64,000 nucleotides of DNA from Onthophagus taurus (lineage: Eukaryota; Arthropoda; Insecta; Coleoptera; Scarabaeidae), in assembly GCF_036711975.1 (NCBI RefSeq), contig NC_091972.1:9925001-9989000 (forward strand). Reading direction: 5' to 3'. The position numbers were made by a program, and so were the translations under genes. Positions within the stretch are counted from its first letter, which is position 1. The number at the start of each line of letters is the position of its first letter. Shown here piece by piece: positions 46,560 to 57,200 of this stretch. Under the pieces are notes generated by a model. The model saw only the letters and a program-made list of their open reading frames with translations, was not told the origin of the DNA and made no database searches.

Positions 46560-46990
46560 TTAAGCAGGGTGAAGTGTCTTTGAAGAAAAGTGATGCTTGT
46601 CATAAAATAGAGAGATCGTTTCGGCGTAACAATGAGTTTATGAAAAATCTGTTGATGGTGTTGACATTATGCTAAAGTAGCATATCACAGATGAAAAAAT
46701 ATGAACATTTGTTGCTTTGGAACTCACATGTAATAAAACAAAGTAGCACCGATTTGTTGCACCGATTTGTTGTTGGGTTGGAGGCGAATTCTTATATTTT
46801 TTATTATTACAAATACGATTATCCTACAAAGAGTTCAACGTATGCCAAATATTAAAACGTTGTAAAGAATGCACCAGAACATGCCTTGTATGCTCACCAG
46901 CAAAATTATGTCCCAAAAATAACACCCAATGCAATGTGCGTAAAACTTGCTTTGAGATATATCACAGCAAAAATCAATATTGAAATAAGT
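46560..46990 (+). pseudogene. piggyBac-like C-terminal Cys-rich domain remnant
   Basis: The plus strand at about 46858-46985 reads LKRCKECTRTCLVCSPAKLC and ends with CFEIYHSKNQY and a stop. Paired cysteines followed by CFxIYHxK are characteristic of the C-terminal zinc-binding domain of many piggyBac-like transposases. Upstream, KQGEVSLKKSDACHKIERSF near 46560 fits the preceding region loosely. No terminal repeats were found. Confidence 0.6.
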
Positions 46991-49608
46991 ACTGTCCGTA
47001 GGAACAATATAATCGCCTATAAATATTGCAAAACCTTGTTGCTGTATACACACAACGATCGTCTGAGCAAAAGTAAGATCGAGGAGATAAATAAAGAAAT
47101 GCTGGAATCATCTCCACTTGATTAAGCGTTATAATACCAAACCTTTTCTGTGACATATGATTTTATATAACGCGAATTTGACTGTAATTTATTCATCAGA
47201 ATGTGAGCTAGTTCATTAAAGGATTTCCTGGAATATAGGAATATATCTAGGATGCATCACAGAAAAAACTATATCAAAGCAAAATAAATTTTTTAGTTAT
47301 GTCTGAATCACTCAGGTCGGATCTGACAAACAAAAACAATTTTTAAGCTAACGAGTTTGTAGTTCCTTATAGTTTTAAAATTTTGATTAATGTTCGTACC
47401 AAGCGAACAATTAAAGATTTAAATGTGGTGAATATTTTTAGATAATATAAAAGTAATTATGTGCTCCATATTTTGATTTATTGTTTTTGGCCCATTACAG
47501 CAGGGCAGAATGTATAATAAACAAATTACCAAGAGCAAGACAATAATCAAAAATGCAATAGCCGTAGAATTATTGGTAATGGACTAGCAAAGTCACCAAT
47601 GTCTAGTTTCCAATCATTTGTGTACAATCATGTTTTTATTTAATAAGAATCCGCCCGTTAAAGCTACAAATTTCATCTAGAACCAACAAACATATACAAG
47701 ACACGGCCACGACAGGTGTCCCAGTCAGTTTGGAACCAACAGCGTCGGATTCTCATTAACTAAGAACATGACTGTATCAAAAAAAAAGGGAGAACGCTTT
47801 TTTACTATCAGCATTACATCACGATAACAGAATAAATTATTATATCAACAAGGAGATATTGTCAGAAATTAAAATCATTTAAAATTTTACTAAAGGTGGT
47901 GAGGTTCGTGGATGAATTAACATGAATTTATTCCGTTACCCGTAAAAGTGAGCGTTAAGAAGCTGTCTCTCACTCACGAACATATAAAATTGCGATAGAG
48001 ATGTTAGAAATCTAAGAGATAGCTTAAAAGAGTTCCCACCATTGATGCCAAAATGGTTTGAACGGTTGAATTTTGTAATTAACCTTGACATAAAATTTGA
48101 TTTTTTCTGCCAAGAATTTTATAAAACCGAACATTTATCTTTAAATAATTAAGGAATAATTTCTTGAACCTCACCAGGGTTAATAATTTTTCACCTGGCT
48201 AATGCAGATTCAAAAAGTGTTTCGAATCGAAATAAGTTTGGAAAGAGGTGGAGGAGAGGAAGTCCAACTCAACCAATTTAGAATGTGGCTTGATCAAAAT
48301 GATATTAAAAAAAGAAAATACCATACCAACCGAAATAAAGTTACTTTTACGTTTTAATTTTAATAACAAGTATGTACTTGTGTAATCTCGAACCATCAAC
48401 TTTATAATGTATAGAAAATAATTTGTTAACATAATTGAGTTTAGGATTTAAACCATGAAATTTTGTACAATAACTAAAATTGAAATAAAAATAAATATGG
48501 AAGCAGACAAAAAAATCCTACGTGAATGAGAATGGGTTGGGTTGGGTTACATTTCTAGATATTCGCTTAATGGATAGTTTACGTGCAGCACTTTAACTAT
48601 TACCATATTCTACGATAAACACATCGTACATCAGTACTTTTTTATGAAAAATTATATGAGAATTCAAGAAAGAGCTAAGAAAAACATTTTTTTTAATTCT
48701 TTTAATTATTATGTATGTTAAACATTAAAATCTGTAACTTGGAGAAAGAATTGAATTTTTAATAGGATAATCATATTTGTTCCTAAATCATACTTCGAGT
48801 ACTAACTCATACTGACTTTAGAGTTAAATCATCATTATGAGCTAAAATAATAGAAAAAATTGAAAGCTTCTCGACCAAGAGCTCCAAGTGTAACAAGTTG
48901 TTCAAATTCTTATATAAATGATGGCTTATTAAGTTTTTAGAAAAAAGTATGGCATAAAAGAATGTTAAGAATTCAAATGGAAATTTCATGGAATAATACA
49001 TGTAATACGTTACAAAACTTATATCAAGTTGGCCAAAGTTTAATATGACGGTGATGGGGAATTTCTGATAGGCTGACGCTTCAAGTTAGCATTAAATCAA
49101 GTTAATATTATACTGACTAAGCTTTATAAAATCGGGCATGGTGATTTTTTAACACAACATATTGATCAAATAAAGTATAATGACATTCTCCTTTTAACTA
49201 CAAACTCGCATTTTTTTTTTAAATCAAGTAAATAATGTAACTCTATAAATATCGGAACATTATACTAATTGTAAATTCTGTCTCTCTCTCTAAAATCGTG
49301 TACCTGATCTAAAACCTGTTATATAAAAGACTTCGCGGAATTTGCATGTATTATTGCCAATGCCAGTTCCTATTTGAAATAGTAATTTCCAATATTTCAA
49401 AAGTTTCTTTCTCAAAATTTCAACATCTTCTAATAAATATATTGAAATTCATTGTTTATTTTGTTAATACATTTGTGCGTTAATTTCTGTGATATTGTGA
49501 AAACATTCAAGTCCGGATGAAGTACATAACAATGTCAAGTTTAAAAACAGCATTCTAGGAGATATTTTTATACATTTAAGTAAATTTTGTTATTGATTAA
49601 CCTTGACA
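46991..49608. other. AT-rich intergenic DNA
   Basis: No gene was recognised. Apart from the small TTGGG tract at 48534 nothing stands out on either strand. Confidence 0.45.
48534..48548. repeat. (GGGTT)3 tract
   Basis: Three exact GGGTT units, in the opposite strand sense to the C-rich array at 40861-40935. Too short to be meaningful alone. Confidence 0.6.
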
Positions 49609-49610
49609 TA

Positions 49611-50771
49611 CCATATTTTACAGGCTATAAGACGCACTTTTTTCTTATTACTCGAAATTAATATAAAAATGTCCAGTGTTTAATTTAAAATTCTCGCCAG
49701 TCTTAAAAATGGTCATATATTCGATAACGCGGGCAACATTGGGTTGAAATGGCAGCAGCAGTGCACCAATGTGATGAACATGAATTTACAAGCTTGCTAA
49801 AATTGTCTTCCTGCCGCCCCACCAAAACAAATTCAGAACATTATCTAGCATATGAAGCGTCATTGCAATCTATGGTACCAATGAACTTGAATTGAACGTG
49901 ATTTGTGTTATCGGTAACAGTACAATATTTTTGTTAGTAGTTATAAATATGATGCGGGATATAAATTGAAAGCATATGCTGAAAAACATAGAAGCAAAGC
50001 AGCTGGGCAGCATTTCGGCCTTCCACCAACAGAAAAAACATTCGCGATTGGTGGGCTAGCAAAGCAGAACCGAAAAAAAAGAGAAAGACTAAATGAGCAA
50101 CTAAAGCATTGAACGCAAAATAGCCAAAAGGGTTTATGAAGCGTCATGGAATTGGCATGCAAACTAAAACCAAAATATATCAGAAAATGCCACAAGAGTA
50201 TAAAGAAAAAGCCAGTGTGGAACTAAGCCAAATAGCGAATATGGATGAAACTCCTCTGACATTTGATGTACCGAGACACTATAAAAACACAGCTGGGCAT
50301 GAAAAATTTCACTACACTGTTGTTCTTTTATGTTGTGCTGACGGTACTAAACTTAATCCAATGCAAAACAATGCCAAAATGTTCTGAAATACTACGAGGT
50401 GCTTTGACGAGGTTGGTATCAAATTTGCAAATGAAAGGTGCTTTTTTGAAAGAGTTTTCATCTTATACTAGATCAGTTTAGTAGCCATTTAAAAAATTCT
50501 GTGAAAGAGAAATTCAGAGCTTGCTGTTATTTCTTACAAAGAAGTGTGTTAGTGCTTAAAATATCCGTGGTCTAGAATAAGAGAAGACATTATTGTTAAA
50601 TCATTCAAGAAGAGCGGCATATGTAACGTTTTTGATGGCAGTGAAGACCATCTTATATATGAAGAATTCAACGATGACGATGAAGAGGAAAAAGAAGAAA
50701 GTTCATGAAAATAACTTAAAAATTAAGGTGCATCTTATAGTCCATAACGTCTTACAGTTCGTAAAATACGG
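49611..50771 (+). mobile_element. pogo/Tigger element with both ends and TA duplication
   Basis: The ends ccatattttacaggctataa (49611) and its partner, ending gtaaaatacgg at 50771, are inverted repeats of the 'actataagacgcac' type, flanked by TA at 49609-49610 and 50772-50773. The plus strand encodes, with frame breaks, a pogo transposase. It has an N-terminal DNA-binding helix (YDAGYKLKAYAEKHRSKAAG), then KRHGIGMQTKTKIYQKMPQE, then LSQIANMDETPLTFDVP with the first catalytic Asp. TVVLLCCADGTKLNPM follows, and the C-terminal end has KSFKKSGICNVFDGSEDHLI and an acidic tail. Most of the region between the first and last catalytic residues is deleted, so it is defective. Confidence 0.88.
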
Positions 50772-51019
50772 TAGATCGAACAAAATTGAAATGAGAGAAA
50801 ATTGAGTACCTAATTTTCTAGTTGGCATATTATAGACTCCCTACATGTTATAAAGTAGCGCAATTGGATATCATAATGTGTAAGAGAGAGGGACCAATAT
50901 AATAATAATTAGCGCTCATAGACAGAATCCTACTCAGGTTATTCTTTAAATTGCTTTATTCCATGTTTATAGATAAACTTGGGGTATTCCCCGAGTTCTC
51001 TATACGATGTCAAGCAAGG

Positions 51020-51225
51020 ACGGTAGTTCTAGTTTTAATTGTTATTCAACGCTAGATTTTTGTATATTTTTAATTGACTAACGTCTCTTAAGACTGCTAA
51101 ACTCGAATGGTCCTAATTCTTGATCTAGTGTTAATTCTAGTTTTAATTGTTACTCAGCGCTAGATTGTTGTATGTTTTGAATTTAACTAAAACATTAGAC
51201 CTAGAACTAAAACGGCTAAAACTAA
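51020..51225. repeat. copy of the ctag/palindrome module
   Basis: Two near-direct units (agttctagttttaattgtta at about 51027 and ttctagttttaattgttact at about 51130) surround actaacgtctcttaagac and gctaaactcgaatgg. This is the same palindromic core as at 2140-2640. Pogo-like ends are not visible. Confidence 0.6.
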
Positions 51226-52357
51226 AATTTTTCATACAATGGACTTTAGTGGAAAAATAAGATCGTAAAAAGTCATCGGATAAAACGCAACAATTAACTG
51301 AAATGAAGCAATCAACTCAGAAAATGATGATAGCCAAAAAAATTAAGTTAAAATCTGTATCCATAAGGAAGAAGACTTGATGTTGATGATAAATGTTGAA
51401 AAACATAAAGTAAAGAGGTTGGGGATCGAATCTAATACATAAGGCACGATGTAGGATTAGAGTAGCGTGTTCCCCACTACAGAGCGATGATGGACAACAT
51501 GACGACCGCTATGTAAACAAGTTTGAACCAAGATAATAAGACAACGTAAGCAAACTATAAATTAGAGGTAAACTAACTTCGGAACTACTGGACTCATTAC
51601 TCTCTATATTAATATGGTTTTTCCTTTTTAATACCAAAAATGGCATCCTTTCTAAATATGGGTTACCTCTAACAATGTAACTCGACTTATTAGTAAAGTT
51701 AGCGTCACATTGATACATAATAAATCAATTATAGATGCTTCTTTAGGCAACAATTAAAACTGATTTTTTTTATGATTCAATTAAAGTAAACGTTATCTCA
51801 CCCCGCATAAAATATGTTTGCAGTTTAAACTGGATTTTTATTCATACATGACCTCAATTATCACATAATGATAATTTTTTAGTTATATGATTCATTTTTA
51901 TAAAATTAAGTAAAAAATAAAATTTATTCTCTCCAATTATAATAAAATTCAAAATTTTAAAGATTTTTTTTAGATCCATTTCAAAAAATTTAATAGAATT
52001 CATCAACAATTAACAATTATTACAAAAAAAATTGATTTATAGTTTTAAAACTTGATTTTATGAATCTTTTTCAAATATTCTCACCCCAAGCATTTCAAAT
52101 TTGGTTCGCGTTTAGACGTTTTTCTTTTTTACTTTTTATCGTACATAGTTCGTTTATTTTTTAACAGCATTATCCTATCCACGCATACTTTTCATGACAA
52201 CCCGAGTTTTATCTGGAAGCAGTCAACAAAAACGAAATGCTAGATAAGATAAGGGCCATGTTGTGTCTCCGTTGAAAGTTCGTTTTTTTTTTTTTCATTC
52301 TGAATCGTTTAAAAAAAAACAAACCTTTATTTAGTATTATTAATTTAGTATTATTGT
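51226..52357. other. AT-rich intergenic DNA
   Basis: No gene, tandem repeat or RNA gene recognised. Confidence 0.5.
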
Positions 52358-52563
52358 TAAAGGTGTGTCTACATATTGCGCGGCAGCCGCGCAAACATTC
52401 TTTAGTATGTCCAAACTTGCGCGCGGTACAATTATGTCTTGAAAATGCTTCGCGGTGTTTGGGCATCATTTTTAGTAAATGCTACGCAACAAACATTCAT
52501 TGATATGTCCAAACTTGCGCATGGCAGAATTGTGTCTTGCCTCGCAATGTGGACACATTCTTA
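52358..52563. mobile_element. MITE copy, GTGTGTCTACA family
   Basis: The left end taaaggtgtgtctacatatt and right end aatgtggacacattcttaaa correspond to the MITE at 18303-18443. The interior has internal repeats (acattc.tt.atatgtccaaacttgcgc twice), so it is longer than the 18.3-kb copy. Confidence 0.75.
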
Positions 52564-52639
52564 AATTGAGGTTATATTTTGATATCATTTTCAAAAATTG
52601 GTTACATTTAAAAATGTTTTAATGGAAACAAAAAGAAAT

Positions 52640-52741
52640 AATTATTAGGGTGGCCGCCTAAACATTCTTTGGTATGTTTGCGGTGGCAGAATTGCGGCAA
52701 ATATCTCGTGTTGCTGCCGCACGATGTGTGGACACACTCTT
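52640..52741. mobile_element. MITE half-copy, same family
   Basis: aaacattctttggtatgttt, then tgccgcacgatgtgtggaca and cactcttac, match the right half of the preceding copy. The left terminus is degraded to gggtggccgcc. It may be a direct duplicate of the 52.4-kb copy. Confidence 0.6.
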
Positions 52742-53045
52742 ACAAATTCTGACCTCTTGATTAGGTGTAATTTTTAACACATTAACAATTCACAAAAAAA
52801 AAGAGTCAAAAAGTTTAGTGGATCTCCTTAATACATTTTTTGCTTATAAATTACTTAATACAATGTAACGTCTAAACGCATAACCAACAAAAAACCCTGA
52901 TAAAAATGAATATAGTACATAATATTTCTTCCGCGTGAAGCTTACCCTACACTCGTAGAAGATCAAAACAGAGTCCGTTTCCATCATCATCATCACAGCA
53001 CATATTCCCCCGGCACGATCATCGTAAGAGCCGCGGACCGTGGTT
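52742..53045 (-). other. 3' flank of Ppa
   Basis: Downstream of the Ppa stop, with a catcatcatcatcac tract at 52984-52996. No canonical AATAAA in the gene's direction was found here, so the mRNA may end further on or use a variant signal. Confidence 0.4.
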
Positions 53046-54551
53046 TCACCTGACGTGCCACAGGCCCAAATTCAGCGTATTCAGCTGCGGCAACTTCATG
53101 ACTTTCTCCAATCCGGCGGTCGTGATCCTCGTGCATCCATATAAATCGATGCATTTCAATTTGATTAGAGAATCGGCGAGGACGTACAATCCTTTATCGG
53201 AGATTCGCGAACATTGGCCGATATTTAACGTTTCCAGATCGTGGAGGGTTTTAGCGATTCGATGTAGACCGTCGTCCGAAATTTGACATGCGCTTAACGA
53301 CAACGATTTTAAGTTGAATAGGCCTTGGGAGATGTGGGCGAGAGCTTGGTCGCCGATTTTGTCGCAAAAGGAAACGTCTAATGATGAAATTCGCGATCCA
53401 CCTTCCGCGAGATACGCCATACCGACGTCGGAGATGTTGTCGCACGATCTTAGATTCAGTTCGCGTAACGAGCTCATTTTGGCCAAATGTTTTAAGCCGG
53501 CATCGGTGATGCTTACGCAAAAACTTAAATTGATCGATTTTAGCGAGGTCAAACCGGCGGAAACGTATTTTAGAGCTTCGTCGGAAAGTGTTTGGCAATC
53601 TTGAAGTCCTAAATGTTCCAAACAACTATTACTATTAGCGCCATCATCATCGAAATCATCTTCGTCTTTTCCAATACCGGCTAAGTGTCCGATACCGGGA
53701 TCTCCAACCGGACACGATCTTAAATTCAATCGTTTTAACTTTTTTAAACCGAATGCAATTAAAATTAATCCGGCGTTTGTTATTTTGCAACAACCTCCCA
53801 ATTCAAGAGTTTCAAGGTTTTTTAAATGACGCGCTATTATCCTTAAGGAATGGTCGGTGACTTGTTTGCATAAAGAGAGGTTGAGTTGCGTCAGAGCTGG
53901 TGGTGATTCGGAAACGAAAGCGTGCGAAATCCCTACGTCCGCTACGTTGTAGCATCCGCTCAAGTTTAACGATTCTAAATTGGGGATTCCCTGCATAACA
54001 TCACGTAACGATCTTCGTAACGATAAAACTTGGACTCGTTTGATTCCTCTTTTCACTAAAGATTGAAATAAGGACGGGTTCGCCCTTCTCAGGTGCAGTT
54101 TTGCCTCGACATCTCTCCATACAGACTTCCTGTAGGCAGCGTCCCTCCAAGAAGTGCACACCTGCGCCACCCTTCCTTTATCACGTACATCCAGGTAGCC
54201 GAAAATAATCGCCAAGATCTCGGGGTACAATCTTGAAATATGAGTCGTTCTTCCATCGTCATCCTCCTCCGCATCCGAAGAAATTTTTATACGAGTTACT
54301 GAATCAACACCACGTTGTTGGTCGTTACCACTTTGAAACCTTCGCGATCCATGTAATTCTTCTATCGTTGTTTGGCCGCGATGTCTTGTTGGTCGGTGTT
54401 CGAAACGTTGAGTCTGTTGGTGGTGTCTTTGATAAGGTTCAAACCTGGTGACGGCCGGGTGCTGATGGTGATGATGATGACGTTGTCGCAGCAACGCGGC
54501 CGTCGACAATAACGGAACTGGAACTTCCGTGAAAAGGAGTTGATCCTCCAT
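53046..54551 (-). CDS. Ppa: Ppa / FBXL14 F-box and leucine-rich-repeat protein
   Basis: A single coding exon of 501 residues on the minus strand. FBXL14/Ppa is a substrate receptor of SCF ubiquitin ligases. In flies it targets the Paired transcription factor, and vertebrate FBXL14 targets Snail-family factors. The N-terminus is low-complexity, His/Gln-rich (about residues 23-60) and acidic (91-99). The F-box spans about 104-150 (HISRLYPEILAIIFGYLD, then VCTSWRDAAY). From about 160 to the end lie tandem LRRs with CxxL/xxL-L-xC spacing, such as LESLNLSGCYNVADVGI and LRELNLRSCDNISDVGM. An acidic insertion, KDEDDFDDDGANSNS, sits at the loop that varies in length in the family. The protein ends LNLGLWHVR, as in insect Ppa. 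The frame is open upstream to about 54680 but has no ATG there, so ATG at 54551 is chosen. Identification is firm. Confidence 0.95.
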   Translation of the reverse strand: MEDQLLFTEVPVPLLSTAALLRQRHHHHHQHPAVTRFEPYQRHHQQTQRFEHRPTRHRGQTTIEELHGSRRFQSGNDQQRGVDSVTRIKISSDAEEDDDGRTTHISRLYPEILAIIFGYLDVRDKGRVAQVCTSWRDAAYRKSVWRDVEAKLHLRRANPSLFQSLVKRGIKRVQVLSLRRSLRDVMQGIPNLESLNLSGCYNVADVGISHAFVSESPPALTQLNLSLCKQVTDHSLRIIARHLKNLETLELGGCCKITNAGLILIAFGLKKLKRLNLRSCPVGDPGIGHLAGIGKDEDDFDDDGANSNSCLEHLGLQDCQTLSDEALKYVSAGLTSLKSINLSFCVSITDAGLKHLAKMSSLRELNLRSCDNISDVGMAYLAEGGSRISSLDVSFCDKIGDQALAHISQGLFNLKSLSLSACQISDDGLHRIAKTLHDLETLNIGQCSRISDKGLYVLADSLIKLKCIDLYGCTRITTAGLEKVMKLPQLNTLNLGLWHVR

Positions 54552-54553
54552 CG

Positions 54554-54598
54554 CTAATAAAGCGTCGTCTTCTGAATCATTAATATTGAGGCACTCAT
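54554..54598 (-). promoter_or_regulatory. uORF ending two bases before the Ppa start
   Basis: On the minus strand an ATG at 54598 opens 14 codons (MSASILMIQKTTLY) that end in TAG at 54556-54554, leaving two bases before the Ppa ATG at 54551. If included in the mRNA it would force leaky scanning or reinitiation. Confidence 0.5.
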
Positions 54599-54689
54599 AG
54601 TAAAAGAAAAACGGCTCCGTTTGTTGGCAGTTCGTTATAACCCGCGACACCTGCGTTATCTGGCGGCCGGTTACGCGCACTACGAGTAC

Positions 54690-55080
54690 TCACCGTCGGC
54701 CGCTCGAGTCAAACTGGCGCTGAGCGCGCGATAAATGCGCTCGCATATCCACTTTGGTACGGTTTCCGTTCAAACTGTTGTGCGCATGATCGTTTCGTTC
54801 CGATTGGTTCGTTTGATGTTCACGTGACTCGCGATGACGTTATTGATTCGGCGACCGGCGGCGGCGGCATTTTTAACTTCGGATCCCCTCTCCAACGGGT
54901 CCGCGGCCGCGGTCTTTTCTCGACTTTTTGGGTTTCTTCGTCCTCGCTTCGACGTCGCTGGACCGTTATTTTCTCTCTGTCCCGAATGAAAAATACGAAG
55001 GGACTTCGGGAGAGACATTTTTCCCGGGCGCGGTTTTGAAGAAAACAACGGCTCAGTTTGATTAGAATTGGAAAATTCGA
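54690..55080 (-). promoter_or_regulatory. GC-rich 5' region of Ppa
   Basis: A CG-rich block directly upstream of Ppa with many gcgcg and cgcggccgcgg motifs and no TATA box. A donor-like cgacggtgagta on the minus strand near 54697 could end a non-coding first exon, with tactatgag or ataacgcag as possible acceptors. The island probably contains the promoter. Open frames in it show no domain. Confidence 0.5.
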
Positions 55081-55419
55081 AGTTGTTAGGCAGTTTTTTG
55101 TTGTTCGGTCAAGTCGTTTTTCTATACCGTGCGCTGTCTCTTTTTTTTCCTTCTTTTTTTTTACTTTTGGATGGATCTCCGCGTAGTAACCTTCTTATAT
55201 TTATTTTTATAAAAGAGGAATGGGACGGCTGGGAAGAATGAGGGACTGGGTAAACAGGGCCGTACTCAAAACCTTTTCACATATTCAACATTATTTTGTT
55301 AAACACCTGAAAGACCTCAAAAATACTTGAAACGATCATAAATGAAAGTTCATTGCATACTACAACTTACATTTACAATAATCCAAGACTAAAATTAAAT
55401 TTCCAAGTTTTTACATATA

Positions 55420-55500
55420 CAGTGACAGACAAAAGTCTACATATAATGCACTTGAGTTAAAGGATTTACACTCAGCTGCATAAAAGACACATCACCTAAA
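55420..55500 (+). mobile_element. solitary Tc1-like element end
   Basis: TA followed by cagtgacagacaaaagtcta is a Tc1-type terminus. The next bases (catataatgcacttgagtta) match, inverted, the internal end-like block at 10575-10611. No partner terminus or transposase was found. A LINE remnant starts about 140 bases downstream. Confidence 0.7.
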
Positions 55501-55639
55501 ATGATGACCAGTTTCAAAGTTTTGGACGTATAAAAAGCAAATTTGTTGGGTCGGATGACATTTCCATTGACATGATTGGGATGATGCTTTCTCGTGTACT
55601 TTCTTACATCACACATATAATGAATACTTGCATAGAGCT

Positions 55640-56015
55640 TAATTACTATCCTGAACAGTGTAGATCGTGACTATCGTACTTCCACTACCAAAAAATTCTT
55701 CGCCAACAGCTTATAAGGATCTGCGTCCTATAAGTATACTACATGCTCTCAGTAAAATATTGGAAAAAATTATATGTGCTCAGTTGAGAGAACATTTGAA
55801 CCTTAATATTAATAGCATATTGGTTCTTTTGGACTTGGAAAGCATTTGATACTGTCAACCATCGTGTATTGTTGGCGCTTCTTCAACGTGTTGGTTGTGA
55901 TTATTGGTCGTAGATAATGTGTGATGGTGAGTATTCTGGTTTTTCAGATGTGACAAGGAGTGTTCCCCAGGGTTCTGTATTAGGACCATTATTTTTTTTG
56001 TATCTATACGTTCTT
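55640..56015 (+). pseudogene. Jockey-like LINE RT remnant, internally deleted
   Basis: The plus strand reads TIVLPLPKNSSPTAYKDLRP, then ISILHALSKILEKIICAQLR. It jumps to LVLLDL and a frame-shifted KAFDTVNHRVLLALLQRVG, then SVPQGSVLGPLFFLYLYVLA. These are RT motifs 1 to 4 in order with the 'SGFR' region deleted. The catalytic FADD block lies beyond the truncated end. It is a different family from 4850-6110. Confidence 0.8.
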
Positions 56016-56559
56016 GCTACCCAAGTATTTTAAATTTTCGAAAGTGACCATGAAATCGATTGCGAATATAAAGGAATATGTTTTGAATGTAAGAGAAAAT
56101 GAAAGATAATGTGGTTGCTAATAAATTATGAAGACGACATTCGTGGTACAATTTGGATAAAAATCGAAACGGGTTCCTCTCCTGGGAGAACATCTAATTA
56201 TACTATTTGCAAAAATGTATCTGCTCCTACTCAAGATGCCACAAGAAATAGCGTAAATTCCGGAGTATAGTTCGCACCGCCAATTAAGCCGTGCCCCTGC
56301 TTGTGTGCATTATTTTTAACATTTTTCACATATTCCCTACATAAAATTTCTTGCCATGTAAAAATTAGTTTTATCAAACGTTGTGGCACCTATGATGTCA
56401 GAGGCGTCAATACATTACTGATCGGTCTTTTTTTCTGAATTCTGATCATAAATTTTTAAGCATGAACTAAGTGTACCAAGCTGACACAAGATTATTTAGT
56501 GTTAATGAAAGTAGGGAACAAAAATGGAGAAGAAATGAAGATGTCATGTCAAAAATGCC

Positions 56560-57200
56560 AAAAAAATAAATATGTAAGAAGAAAAGGAGTTACAAAGTAA
56601 TCAATATTAGAAGGTGATATTGAACACGTGAAAAAATTGGTTTCAAAATGCCGTTAAAATCGTGGCAACTTAGTAAAAGTCAACTTTCAAGAAAGTTGCC
56701 TGTGGTCACAAATTGGAAATATGGATAAAACGCCCGTAATGATGGCGATAATTGATAACAGTGCTTATAACAATTAATGTTATATCAACATTATAGCATA
56801 ATGTTGTATGTTGTCTTGTCTAGCAGATGGTGCACACAATCCAATGGTGATTTTTTAAAGGAAAACTTTATCGTAATTAAAATTTCCTATTGGAGATTTT
56901 GGTCATGTTCATGAAAAGGTTTAGGTTTCATTTCACGGCCAACCCAAAGAAAATTTAAAACAGATTAACACTCATATGGCCATTTTTCCTGGTAGTCTAG
57001 CTTCCTTGCTACAATCATTAGATGCCTGCGTTGTTGGAGGGAAAAAAACTTATATCAAATGCGTAATAAACTTAATTGGACAGAAAAATAGAAAATGATA
57101 ATGGTGGAGTTCCTCAAAAAGCCGAACCACTGGGCAAAAGGACTAATTAATAATTATAGCAACAAAAGACCTTGGTTCACACCAGAGGTAATACTATGAG
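56560..57200 (+). pseudogene. pogo/CENP-B-like transposase remnant
   Basis: The plus strand reads SCLWSQIGNMDKTPVMM with the first catalytic Asp, then CLADGAHNPMVIF, HVHEKV-VSFHGQPKENLKQ, and INTHMAIFPGSLASLLQSLD, with stops between. The order matches pogo-group DDE transposases. It differs in sequence from the copy at 49611-50771. No terminal repeats were recognised. Confidence 0.75.

Noticed and set aside
54552..54680. N-terminal extension of Ppa by about 43 residues
   Set aside because: The frame is open but contains no ATG. The first ATG in frame is at 54551.
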